Source: Kiritimatiellota bacterium
Lineage (GTDB): Bacteria > Verrucomicrobiota > Kiritimatiellia > RFP12 > UBA1067
DNA: 59,143 nucleotides
Direction of reading: 5' to 3'
NCBI GenBank assembly: GCA_009778475.1
Contig: WRJS01000006.1
Span: 1 to 59,143 of the forward strand
Part shown: one piece after another, positions 43,435 to 52,373 of the stretch
Layout of the letters: each line of letters opens with the position of its first letter
How positions within the stretch are numbered: the first letter of the stretch is position 1
Made by a program: the position numbers and the translations under genes
Notes under the pieces: generated by a model
What the model was told of the DNA's origin: nothing
Database searches by the model: none
Seen by the model: the letters and a program-made list of their open reading frames with translations, nothing else

Positions 43435-43520
43435 CATTTATCAATCCTGTTAATCCTGTCAAAAAATGTCCTGTCAATCCTGTCAAAAAAACGTCCTGTC
43501 AATCCTGTCTAAAAAAGGTT
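43428..43520. repeat. AATCCTGTCAAAAA repeat cluster
   Basis: Four to five tandem units of (T)CAATCCTGTCAAAAAA, the same linker seen at 2.4, 14.7, 14.85 and 22.4 kb. It starts with a CTCTCTGTGTAACATTTAT module and ends just before the agmatinase-family start. Confidence 0.8.
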
Positions 43521-43526
43521 ATCGTC

Positions 43527-44381
43527 ATGAACGCATTCCTTGAATCCGAGCACCCGCCCGCCGCGCCCGCCGCGGCCGCGTTCCACGTCATCCCCGCGTC
43601 GATGGAGACGAGCGTCTCCTACGGCGGCGGCGCGCGCCTCGGCCCCCGCGCCATCATCGAGGCCTCCCAGCAACTGGAGGCCGACATCTACGGACTCCGC
43701 CCCGGCGACCTCGGCATCCACACGCAGAAACCCGTCGCCCCAAAATCCAAGTCCCCCGCCGCATGGCTTGACGCCATCGAGACGCGCGTCGCCGAAGCCC
43801 TGCGCCACAAGGCCGTCCCCGTCCTGCTCGGCGGCGAGCATACCGTCACCCTCGGCGCGGCGCGCGCGCTTCGCGCCGCAGGGCGCAAGGTCGGTTTCCT
43901 CCACTTCGACGCCCACGCCGATCTGCGCGACACCTACGAGGGCAGCCCCCTCTCCCACGCCTGCGTCATGCGCCGCGTGCATGAACTCGGCTTCCCCATT
44001 CTTCAAATCGCCACCCGCGCCGTCTCCGCCGAAGAGCGCGATTACCGCCGCGCCCACCGCAAGACCCTCACCGCCTACGACGCCATCGACATCGCGCAAG
44101 GCGATATGCCGCCCGACTTCATCCCGCGCGGATTCCCGAAAGAGCTGTACGTCACCTTCGACGTTGACGCCCTCGACCCCGCGGCCATGCCCGCGACCGG
44201 CACGCCTGTCCCCGGCGGCCTCTTCTGGTACGACGTCGTGCGTATTCTCCGCAAGGTCGTTGCCGCCCGCCGCATCGTCGGCATCGACATGGTTGAGCTC
44301 GCCCCTGTCAAAGGCCTCCACCACGCTGACTTCACCGCCGCGCTCCTCACGCAGCTGCTCATGGCGCTGGCCCTCCATTAG
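43527..44381 (+). CDS. Agmatinase/arginase (ureohydrolase) family protein
   Basis: 284-residue dimanganese ureohydrolase. The metal ligands are intact: GGEHTVTLG, FDAHADLRD and VTFDVDALDPAAMPATGTP. The last block, GGLFWYDVVRILRK with GIDMVELAP, is also typical. Agmatinase makes putrescine and urea from agmatine; guanidinobutyrase or formiminoglutamase activity is possible. ATG 43527; the in-frame region upstream is repeat translation. No spe genes are adjacent. It ends 4 bases into the converging lyase gene. Confidence 0.9.
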   Translation: MNAFLESEHPPAAPAAAAFHVIPASMETSVSYGGGARLGPRAIIEASQQLEADIYGLRPGDLGIHTQKPVAPKSKSPAAWLDAIETRVAEALRHKAVPVLLGGEHTVTLGAARALRAAGRKVGFLHFDAHADLRDTYEGSPLSHACVMRRVHELGFPILQIATRAVSAEERDYRRAHRKTLTAYDAIDIAQGDMPPDFIPRGFPKELYVTFDVDALDPAAMPATGTPVPGGLFWYDVVRILRKVVAARRIVGIDMVELAPVKGLHHADFTAALLTQLLMALALH

Positions 44382-47300
44382 GGCTTGTGGAAGAGGCGGT
44401 CTTGGGGGATGCGGGCGGGGGTGGGGAGGCCGGGGCCGGAGAGGAGGATGGGGCTGGGGTCGCCGACGTGCTCGGTCCAGGGGCGGGGGTAGAAGCGCCA
44501 GATGCCGGAGCGGTTCCAGGGCTTGGTGCGGGCGTCGGCGAAGTCGACTTGGAACTCGTGCAGGCCTTTCTTCAGGGGGATGGACCAGGTGCCGTGGCCG
44601 TGCCAGAATTGGGAGAGGGCCCATTCTTCGCCGTTGATGTAGAGGCGCAGGTCGTAGCTGGGGGAGCCGATCATCTTGGTGCGCTCTTCGGGGGCGTGGA
44701 AGGTGTAGGTCCCGTCGGCGGGGATGTCGAGGTAGCCTTTGTATCTCATGCAGTAGGCGACGGTGGTGTTGACGCTGGTGAGGTCTAGCTCGCGGGGGGC
44801 GGTGCCGCTTTTCTGGGCGGGGAGCCAGTGGGCGGAGGCGTAGAGGCGCCACCAGGGGGCTTCGAGGTATTCGTAGGCGAGGCCGGGCTTGAGGGCGGCC
44901 TTGGCGACGGGGGCGGGGGGGGCGGGGTCGCGCTGGCGGTAGAAGGCGTAGCTGGGGACGGTGAAGCGGGTGCCGTTGAGCTCGAAGTCCTCGGCGACGG
45001 GGGGGTAGGGTTTGCCGTCGGGGGCGAGGCGGTAGGCGCGGGCGGCGATCTCGGTGGTCTTGCTGATCTTGACGGGGCCTTTGTAGAGGGTGGAGGTGCG
45101 GGTGGGGGGGGTGCCGTCGGTGGTGTAGCGGATCTCGACGTTGGGGGTGTCGCTTTTCATGGTGACGGTCTCGGTGCCGGTGAAGGTGGTGCGGTTGGGT
45201 TCGAAGGTGACGGGCTTGATGGGGCGGTGGATGGGGGTGGTGTCGAGCCTGCCGTTGCGGAGGGTGAACTCGAAATCAGGGGTCTTGAACGTCGTGTTGC
45301 GTCCGCTGACGGTCAACGCTTCCGTCCCGAGCAGGAAGCCGTAGCTCGGCTCGTTCGGCGGGGTCACGGTGACGAGCATATCTGCCGTCGCAGTGATTAT
45401 GTCGCCAGAAAATTTTTCTGGTTTGCTTCCCTTGGCTATTCGGCAGGCAATCTCGGTGCCATCCGCCATCTTGGCTTGGAAGCCGACGGAGCTGGCGTCT
45501 GGTTTTGTCGGCTGGATGGCGGCGATGCGGTCTTTGCCGCCGGGTTCGCGGGAGGCCCAGAGGCTGACGGTGGTGAGGCGGTCGGCCTTGGTGATCATGC
45601 GGACGGTGGGTTCGGCGATGAGGGTGTCGCCGCCGAGTCGGCAGGCGTAGCGGCCTTCGGGCTTGGCGTCGCGCTCGAGGCGGTAGCAGAAGGGCTGGTC
45701 GGCGAACTGGTGCATGGTGAGGGAGGGTGCGCCGGGGTTGTCGGTGCGGATGGCGCCGGCGGGCTTGGGGGCGTTGTCGGCTTCGAGGGGGGTGAGGGTG
45801 AGCTGCTTGGCGGTGTCGAAGTCGGCGCCTTTCTTGGCGGCGAGGGCGGGCTTGTACATGATGGAGATCTCGTGGCCGTCGGTGTTGCCTTGGACGCGGT
45901 CGATGATGAGGAAGAGGCGGGGCTTGCGCAGGTGGATGATCTGGCGGGCGGTCTTGATGCCGGTGACGCGCTCGGGGAGGGGCTGCATCTCGAGGGAGGT
46001 GTCGTCCCAGTTGCCGCGCATGTTGGGGAGGTTGCCGTAGGCGCCGTGGTGGAGGGCCTCGCCGTAGTCGAGGCGGTCGGTGCTGAGCCAGCGGTAGTCG
46101 GCGGGGTTCTCGTCGGCGCCGGTGAGGAAGGTGACCTTGGTGCCGGGGTTGTAGCGGTGCTCCATGCCGTGTATCTGGAGGGGGAGGTAGTTCTTGACGC
46201 GCACGGGGTCGGCGGCGATGAGGGGGAAGTTGTGGTCGTAGAGGTAGCACATGGTGTAGGGGTAGAGGAAGGGGTGGCCGCCGCCGTCCGCGCCGCTGGC
46301 GACCATGTGGACGAAGGGGTCGTCGAGCTCCCAGCCGCCGCGGAAGTAGTAGCCGCCGTAGTAGGGCATCCAGTCGGAGGTCATCTGCGGCTTGGCGGGG
46401 GCGGCGGCGCCCCAGCGCTCTTGCATGGCTTTCTGGACGGGGCGCCATTTGCTGTCGATGATTTCCTTGGAGAACACGGGCGGGTTCGGCTCGGGCAGGG
46501 GGACGGAGAGGAAGCCCCACACGTTGAGCATGCGGCGCATCTCGGGCAGGCCGAGGACTTGCGCGTCGCGGTCCATCGCGGTCGTGGGGCGGCCCTTCCA
46601 GTAGGGCGCGGTGGTGCTGAGCCAGCGGTAGGTGCGGTAGTCGGGGCGGTCGCGGTGCTCGTACCCGCCGGGCGCGAGGTGGCGGTACATATAGATCATC
46701 ATGTTGTCGGCCCACTCGAAGAAATGGTTCTTCCAGCCGGGGGTGTACCACTCGGGCTTCTCCTTGTAGCTTTCGAGGCGCTTGGCGATGACGTTCATGA
46801 GCGTGGGAATCTCCATGTGGCCCTCGTCGCCGATCTCGGTCATCGAGCCGTCGCGGAAGTTGCCCAGCACCAGCCAGCGCACGATGTTCTCGTGCCACTC
46901 CTTGGCGGTGCGCTTGCCGGGGTGGAACTCGTCGATGTAGAACAGGATCGGCTCGAACGCGTAATAGCCGCCCGTGTTGTGGTTGAACACCGTCTCGCGC
47001 GCCTGCCGCCACCACGCCGTCGTGTACTTCTCCAGCGCGATCATCTGCGCGCGCGCCAGCGTGATGGCGGGCATCGCCTGCACCAGCCCCGGCTGCTCCC
47101 GCGCGATGTTGTCCAAGTCCTCCATCATCTGGCACCACGTATGCGCCGGGTTGAACGTGAAGAGGTTCTCCACCTCATACGGCACCTTCGCCGAGTCCAC
47201 GAAAAAGTTCAGCGCCCAGTCATCCATGATCTCCGCCCAACGCTCGATGTACTTCGGGTCCGGGTTCACGCGGTACGAATACAGCAGCGGCCACGACACG

Positions 47301-48400
47301 CTCCCCACGCCCGCCTTCCGCTCGCCGTCCGCCAGCGCCTCCTTCAGCTGCTTGTTGAAGTCCGGCGCGTTCTTGTCCTCCGGCACGATGATCCAGCTGA
47401 TGCGCCCCGGCGTGTAGCGAATCGCCCGCGCCTCGTTCGACATGATCGTCACCATCAGCCCCTTCAGCAGGTCATCCCCCGCCGCGCTGTACGCCTTGTT
47501 GTGGTTCAGCGCCTGATGCTGGTTCACCCGCCGCATCTTCGCGAACCAGTACACCTTCCACGCCTCCAGCGCCTTCAGATGCTCCCCCGCGCGGTACGCC
47601 TTGAACGCCCCCTCCAGCCCCGGCGTGGACTCATCCAGGATGGCGAAGAAATCATCCGCGAACTTCTTGACCTCCGCCGGCGAATTACGCCGCGCGAACC
47701 GCGCCATCCGCGCCTCCGCATCCGGCGGGACGATCTCCCTGTCCGCCTTCAGAATCCAATCCATCGGAACCCAGTCCAGCGCGCGCGGCGGGATCTTCGT
47801 CCCGACCACCTGCAGCTCCGCCTTCGTTTTCTTCTCCACGGGGAACGCGAAAATGCCGTCCGGGAAATTCGCCTTGTCATGATACTGGAACTGCACCCCC
47901 CAGTTCACCACCCTGTTCGCATCCATCGTGCAGATGGTGCGGTGGCCCTTATCCACATAAAACGACCGCGGCCACATCGACCCGTAGAACACGACCTTAT
48001 CGACCTCCACCTCCTCCTGCAGATCGATCTCGAACCACGGCCCCCACTCATACGCCGCGCCCGGCGCGTGCCACGTGATCCACTCCTCCGAACCGCTCGT
48101 CACATTCGTGTCACCGTTCACCACATCCCTGCACGCCCGCGACTCCGCCGTCGAGATGATCGTGTTCAAGCGGTCCGGCTCCTTGTTCGACGGCAACGGG
48201 TGCGTCGTCCCCGTCACCCACTCGGGATGATTCAGCACGATATTCTTGCCCCCGCTGTACACCTCCAGCTGACGGCAGCGGAACACCAGCCCCGACGGGT
48301 TATCCACGCGCACATACCGCGCCTTCACCCCCGCCCCGCAAACCAACGGCAACAGCGCCCCGGTCAAGACAAACACAAACGCGCAACCCCTATGCTTCAT
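44378..48400 (-). CDS. Giant secreted polysaccharide-lyase-like protein (heparinase II/III type)
   Basis: 1340 residues with a signal peptide (about 1-23). Domains in order: a discoidin-like carbohydrate-binding region (RYVRVDNPSGLVFRCRQLEVYSGG, about 28-200), a long alpha-helical toroid (about 230-640) with FNPAHTWC, and a beta-sandwich with YGGYYFRGGWELDDPF, GADGGGHPF and HGMEHRYNPGTKVTF. The layout resembles heparinase II/III-type lyases, with Tyr/His candidates. A CHB_HEX-type module (VEIRYTTDGTPPTRTSTLYKG) and a C-terminal PA14-like domain (YKGYLDIPADGTYTFHA) complete it. It probably cleaves uronic-acid-containing or sulfated glycans; the polymer is unknown. Its 3' end overlaps the convergent agmatinase-family gene by four bases. 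Confidence 0.75.
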   Translation of the reverse strand: MKHRGCAFVFVLTGALLPLVCGAGVKARYVRVDNPSGLVFRCRQLEVYSGGKNIVLNHPEWVTGTTHPLPSNKEPDRLNTIISTAESRACRDVVNGDTNVTSGSEEWITWHAPGAAYEWGPWFEIDLQEEVEVDKVVFYGSMWPRSFYVDKGHRTICTMDANRVVNWGVQFQYHDKANFPDGIFAFPVEKKTKAELQVVGTKIPPRALDWVPMDWILKADREIVPPDAEARMARFARRNSPAEVKKFADDFFAILDESTPGLEGAFKAYRAGEHLKALEAWKVYWFAKMRRVNQHQALNHNKAYSAAGDDLLKGLMVTIMSNEARAIRYTPGRISWIIVPEDKNAPDFNKQLKEALADGERKAGVGSVSWPLLYSYRVNPDPKYIERWAEIMDDWALNFFVDSAKVPYEVENLFTFNPAHTWCQMMEDLDNIAREQPGLVQAMPAITLARAQMIALEKYTTAWWRQARETVFNHNTGGYYAFEPILFYIDEFHPGKRTAKEWHENIVRWLVLGNFRDGSMTEIGDEGHMEIPTLMNVIAKRLESYKEKPEWYTPGWKNHFFEWADNMMIYMYRHLAPGGYEHRDRPDYRTYRWLSTTAPYWKGRPTTAMDRDAQVLGLPEMRRMLNVWGFLSVPLPEPNPPVFSKEIIDSKWRPVQKAMQERWGAAAPAKPQMTSDWMPYYGGYYFRGGWELDDPFVHMVASGADGGGHPFLYPYTMCYLYDHNFPLIAADPVRVKNYLPLQIHGMEHRYNPGTKVTFLTGADENPADYRWLSTDRLDYGEALHHGAYGNLPNMRGNWDDTSLEMQPLPERVTGIKTARQIIHLRKPRLFLIIDRVQGNTDGHEISIMYKPALAAKKGADFDTAKQLTLTPLEADNAPKPAGAIRTDNPGAPSLTMHQFADQPFCYRLERDAKPEGRYACRLGGDTLIAEPTVRMITKADRLTTVSLWASREPGGKDRIAAIQPTKPDASSVGFQAKMADGTEIACRIAKGSKPEKFSGDIITATADMLVTVTPPNEPSYGFLLGTEALTVSGRNTTFKTPDFEFTLRNGRLDTTPIHRPIKPVTFEPNRTTFTGTETVTMKSDTPNVEIRYTTDGTPPTRTSTLYKGPVKISKTTEIAARAYRLAPDGKPYPPVAEDFELNGTRFTVPSYAFYRQRDPAPPAPVAKAALKPGLAYEYLEAPWWRLYASAHWLPAQKSGTAPRELDLTSVNTTVAYCMRYKGYLDIPADGTYTFHAPEERTKMIGSPSYDLRLYINGEEWALSQFWHGHGTWSIPLKKGLHEFQVDFADARTKPWNRSGIWRFYPRPWTEHVGDPSPILLSGPGLPTPARIPQDRLFHKP

Positions 48401-48665
48401 ATCCTACTCCCAATAACGATTAAAACATGAAGATTACCCCACCCCCCCCCATCCTGTCAACCGAAAAAGGGAAAGGATGCCCATAAAATATAGGGGCGTA
48501 CGCCGCCGGCGTCATCCGCCGCGCACGTGGTTCGGTTTCCGGGAGCGCAGGGCTTCCGCCCTGCATCATGAATATTGCAAGGCGGAAACCTTGCGCCCCC
48601 GCGCATCATCGCCGCGCACGCGGCGAAAAAAACGCGCCCCCCTCCCCCCCCCCTTAAAACCCCTC
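48401..48665. other. Gene-free divergent region between lyase and toxin genes
   Basis: Contains GGGCTTCCGCCCTGCATCATGAATATTGCAAG-type repeat text (about 48550-48597), poly-C tracts (48433-48450, 48635-48655) and no plausible gene. With the promoter and ribosome binding site it forms the 319-bp gap before the 1210-aa toxin gene. Confidence 0.5.
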
Positions 48666-48695
48666 TTGACTTTTCCCGGCGGGGGGCGTTATACT
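48666..48695 (+). promoter_or_regulatory. Strong promoter of the metzincin-toxin locus
   Basis: TTGACT (48666-48671), 18-base spacer, TATACT (48690-48695): close to the sigma-70 consensus. The start codon at 48720 lies 25 bases downstream, giving a short leader with GGGAGGA four bases before the ATG. Confidence 0.6.
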
Positions 48696-48719
48696 TGATG
48701 CTTTGAATGGGAGGAATGC

Positions 48720-51700
48720 ATGAACGTTAAAGTTAAGAAGGTGACGGGATACGGGTTCGGCGTCGCCGCCGTCGCGGGCCTGGTCGCGGCCGGGGCGGCG
48801 CTGCTGTCGGAGACGGCGGCGCAGCAGGGCCAGCCGCCGCCGCAGGTGCAGCAGCAGGGCGGGGCGGCGGCGGCCGTATTACCGTATGTCACGCAGATCG
48901 GCTCGCAGGAGTCGTTCAGCGAGACCGTCGCTTGGTTCGGCGAGGCCTCCGGGGAGGCCGTTGAGTTGGCCTCCTATTTCCCTTTTTGGCTTGACCCCTT
49001 CCCGTGGCTGAGGGCGCAGGTAACCGCGCCGACGGGCGCGGGGCGGGGCGGCGCGGCGCCCCCGCGCGGGGGGGCGGGGCCGTCGCCGGGGGAGCCGCTG
49101 GTGCTCTCGGCGCCGCGCGTCGGCGCCGGCGGCGCGTCGGTGGAGCTGGAGGCGGCGTGGGACGCGTCGTACCCGCTGCCGGGGGGCGCGATCGACATCT
49201 TCGGGAAGCCGTGCCTGCTGGCGCGCAGGTGGTGCTTCCTGGGGCGGCGGGAGCTGACGGCGGATGAGCTGCTGGCCCGGCGCTGCGTGATCGTGATCGA
49301 CCTGCCGCAGGGCGGCGGGGACTGGTCGGCGGCGGGGTTCTTCACGGCGGCGAACCTGACGGACACGGACCAGGACGGGCTCACCGACGCGTACGAAAAA
49401 CTTGTGAGTTTGAGCGACCCGTATTCGTTCAGTTCGGCGGGCGATTTCATGGGCGACGGGTGGAAGGTGAAATACCACCTGGACCCGAACGAGTGGCTTG
49501 ATCCTGACGCGGACCCTGATGGTGATTCCCTTAGCAATTACGCCGAGTTTTTGGCGGACAGCGACCCGAGGGACCCGGACTCCGACGGCGACGGCGCCCT
49601 GGACGGGGCGGACCCGGACCCGCTGGCCCCGTATGACGGCGCAGACCCTTACTGGCTGTTCAAGGTCATCAACAAGATTCCCCTCAACGCGGTCATCGAC
49701 GACAACCTCGACACGGACCAGGACGGGTGGCCGGACTGGCAGGAGGTTTATTTGTTCGGCACGGACCCGAACGACCCGCTCAGCAAGCCCGTGACGCACC
49801 CCGGCGGCTCGCACGACTGGTTCAAAATCACGGTCACGCTCAACGCGCCCGTGCCGCACCCCGGCGCGGTGCTGTGCCTCGGCGCGGGCGGGGGCGAGCG
49901 CCGCCTCCTGCTGCGCGACCCCGGCGCGTGGGACGTGTGGCTGCGGCGCGGCGAGGACGGCGCGATCACGTTCCGCGCGCAGGAACCCATGGGGTTCCAC
50001 TCCGTCGCCGTCACCACCGCCGCCCCCGCCGTCATCCTCCAGTACAGCCCCCCCGCGCCGCTGGGGTACGCCGGGGGCGAGGGCTGGACAGGCAACAACG
50101 CAATCGGCTGGACGTTCGCCGCCGGTTTGGTCGGCGTCCCGAGTGTCACCGTCAGCCCGCCGTCGCTCTGCTTCCACAGCACCGGCCCGCGTACCCTCAC
50201 GGCGCGGGTCGACCCGCCTTTCCTCTGGGGCTCGTTCACATGGCGGTACGGCGACCTGCGCTTCACGGGCGACGCCTTCACGATCACGCCCGACCTTGAC
50301 GCGATGCCCGCGTCCGTCACGGTGGAGTTCGCCGCCGGCGGCCCGACCTACGCCACCAACTGCCCCGCGGCCTACTGCAAGCGCATCCTCCCCCCTACCG
50401 GCGAGGGACACGAGTGCGGCGAGGACTGTCACGGCCACCGCTACTGGTGCGAGACCTGCGAGGTCGAATACTGCGGCCCGCCCCCGCACGGGTGCGGCGA
50501 ATACGGCGGCACCAACGCCCCGCCCGTCAACGGCACCAACGTCTTCTACCGCGGCCGCGTCCCGGTCGCCGCCCCCTACATCACCCCGCGCTTCCCCGCC
50601 GACTACGTGACGTTCCACCCCGACGGCCGCCACCCCGGCGGCACGAACCACTGCGACTGCGGCGCCCACCACCATTTCCCCGCCGACTTCCCCTGCTGCG
50701 CCTGCCCCGCGCACAAACCCCAGGGCGGCGGCGAGGGCGCGACCAACCACCTGCGCCTCGTCTCCGCCGACCCCGGCCTGACCGTGCGCACGGGGGAGTC
50801 CACCAACCTCGTCCCCCTCAACGTCGGCGACGCCGTCATGCCCGGCACCGCCGTCCACGTCACGGGCCTGACCCCAAGCTCCCTGCCCCGCGACAGGCAC
50901 CTCGTGTTCCGGCGCGACAACGGCGGCACCCCCGAGATCAACGCCTTCACCGCGCTCGACGCGCCGCTCTGGGCGGACTTCGACCTCGACGGCACCCACG
51001 GCCCCGGCGACATAGCCAAGAGCTACCAGCCCCCCGAAGAGGCGTGGCTCATCCCCGCCGCACCCGGCGTGTGGCGCAACATGCAGTACCACCGGCACGC
51101 GCACCTGCCCGGCGACGCGGTGCTCTCGCTGGACGGCACGCCCGGCGCGTCCCGCCTGAAGGTCTATGCCAACGGCAACCTCGGCGACGAGCGCATCGCC
51201 CTGCCCGGGCAGGCGCTGACCAACGTCGTGAACTACTACGCCTACCTCGAGGCCCTCGCCCCCGGCGACGCCAAGGTCACCCACTCCTTCACCGGCACCG
51301 GCGTCGCCTCCAACTACACCTGCTCCCGCTCCATCCCCGTCACGGCGGTCGGCATCACGTTCAAGCCTATCACGATAGAGATGGATGTGAGTGCCAACTT
51401 GTACAACAGTTGCGGAATGGGGCCGGGCGGCAGGGTGCTGTACAAGATTGATGTCGAGCCGTCGTCCATCCCCGATGCCGACATTGCGTGGAGTGCCACG
51501 CAGGGGGCTGAAAAGGTATTGTTCCCGCATGGCAACACGGGCCGCATCGTCACCGTGGAGGGGTTGTCCGCGGGCGAGTTCACACTGGAGGCGGGCATCG
51601 CCGGCATGACGCTCAACCCCAAGCCCAGCATCAAGGGCGAGGTGCTGCACCATAAGGTCGTCCCCGTCACGGCGTGGATTGTGGCGGATGACTATGGGGG

Positions 51701-52352
51701 CAACGAGGCTATTAAAGAGCATGACCTCGCCAATCTCATCGCGGGCGTGAACTGGCACCTGAAACAGGTGGCGGCGGATTTGACCGTCACCAGCGTCAAC
51801 TACACGAACCGGACCGAGTGGCTCGACATCACGTTCACGAACGGCGTCCATCAGGGCGCGGACGACCTGATGGACATCTGCTCCGGCACGGGCGGGCTGG
51901 AACTCTATTTCATCCGCGAGTTCAGGGACTGCACCACGGCGGCCCTGAGCTCCCCCAAAGGCATCATCATCAGCACCAAGTTTGTGTTCTCTGCGATCCC
52001 CGCGCATGAGGTGGATCATGCGTTCGGGCTGGAGGACATCTATGAGGAGATGGAGGACGACCCCATGGCAAACATCTACGACCTGCCGCTTCAGCCCGGC
52101 CATCTGCCGCTCGACTGGGGAGGGGGCTATTACCCGCCCGGCACCAAGCTGGACAGCGTGGTCTCGAGCCTGCTGATGTTCGGCATGGCCACGCGGAACA
52201 ATATCGTTATCCCCTCCGGTCATGTCTATGGCATAGGATACACGGAGATGCCGGGGCTCTCCGAGGGGGATGTCGCCTTGGAGATATGGGAGAAACGCCT
52301 TGTGAACGTGGGGCTGGACGGGATAGTGACCCGCCAGCCCCAGCACCAGTAA
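48720..52352 (+). CDS. Secreted polymorphic-toxin-like protein with metzincin-like C-terminal protease
   Basis: 1210 residues. N-terminal signal/anchor (ending SETAAQQ); the domain with IGSQESF and the VIDLP...FFTAANLTDTDQDGLTDAYEKL segment match the 715-aa toxin of locus A. Calcium-loop repeats (DPDADPDGDSLSNYAEF, DPDSDGDGALDGADPD) follow. Then beta-rich modules and a Cys/His-rich module (about 544-665; NCPAAYCKRI, CDCGAHHHFPADFPCCAC). A boundary motif, GTGVASNYTCSRSIPVTAV, lies near residue 860. The C-terminal domain has HEVDHAFGLED (His1096, His1100, Asp1106) and a Met-turn-like SLLMFGM (Met1153), fitting metzincins with Asp as third zinc ligand (snapalysin-like). I infer a secreted effector protease. 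Confidence 0.75.
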   Translation: MNVKVKKVTGYGFGVAAVAGLVAAGAALLSETAAQQGQPPPQVQQQGGAAAAVLPYVTQIGSQESFSETVAWFGEASGEAVELASYFPFWLDPFPWLRAQVTAPTGAGRGGAAPPRGGAGPSPGEPLVLSAPRVGAGGASVELEAAWDASYPLPGGAIDIFGKPCLLARRWCFLGRRELTADELLARRCVIVIDLPQGGGDWSAAGFFTAANLTDTDQDGLTDAYEKLVSLSDPYSFSSAGDFMGDGWKVKYHLDPNEWLDPDADPDGDSLSNYAEFLADSDPRDPDSDGDGALDGADPDPLAPYDGADPYWLFKVINKIPLNAVIDDNLDTDQDGWPDWQEVYLFGTDPNDPLSKPVTHPGGSHDWFKITVTLNAPVPHPGAVLCLGAGGGERRLLLRDPGAWDVWLRRGEDGAITFRAQEPMGFHSVAVTTAAPAVILQYSPPAPLGYAGGEGWTGNNAIGWTFAAGLVGVPSVTVSPPSLCFHSTGPRTLTARVDPPFLWGSFTWRYGDLRFTGDAFTITPDLDAMPASVTVEFAAGGPTYATNCPAAYCKRILPPTGEGHECGEDCHGHRYWCETCEVEYCGPPPHGCGEYGGTNAPPVNGTNVFYRGRVPVAAPYITPRFPADYVTFHPDGRHPGGTNHCDCGAHHHFPADFPCCACPAHKPQGGGEGATNHLRLVSADPGLTVRTGESTNLVPLNVGDAVMPGTAVHVTGLTPSSLPRDRHLVFRRDNGGTPEINAFTALDAPLWADFDLDGTHGPGDIAKSYQPPEEAWLIPAAPGVWRNMQYHRHAHLPGDAVLSLDGTPGASRLKVYANGNLGDERIALPGQALTNVVNYYAYLEALAPGDAKVTHSFTGTGVASNYTCSRSIPVTAVGITFKPITIEMDVSANLYNSCGMGPGGRVLYKIDVEPSSIPDADIAWSATQGAEKVLFPHGNTGRIVTVEGLSAGEFTLEAGIAGMTLNPKPSIKGEVLHHKVVPVTAWIVADDYGGNEAIKEHDLANLIAGVNWHLKQVAADLTVTSVNYTNRTEWLDITFTNGVHQGADDLMDICSGTGGLELYFIREFRDCTTAALSSPKGIIISTKFVFSAIPAHEVDHAFGLEDIYEEMEDDPMANIYDLPLQPGHLPLDWGGGYYPPGTKLDSVVSSLLMFGMATRNNIVIPSGHVYGIGYTEMPGLSEGDVALEIWEKRLVNVGLDGIVTRQPQHQ

Positions 52353-52373
52353 AACGAAACGAAGGAGGGCGCA

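Noticed and set aside
44828..48430. 1200-codon plus-strand ORF antisense to the lyase-like gene
   Set aside because: Composition is Gly/Val/Ala/Arg typical of an antisense frame in GC-rich DNA; the minus-strand frame has a signal peptide and recognisable domains.
48879..52346. 1155-codon minus-strand ORF antisense to the 1210-aa gene
   Set aside because: Shadow frame; the plus strand has promoter, Shine-Dalgarno, signal peptide and homology to other genes in the window.
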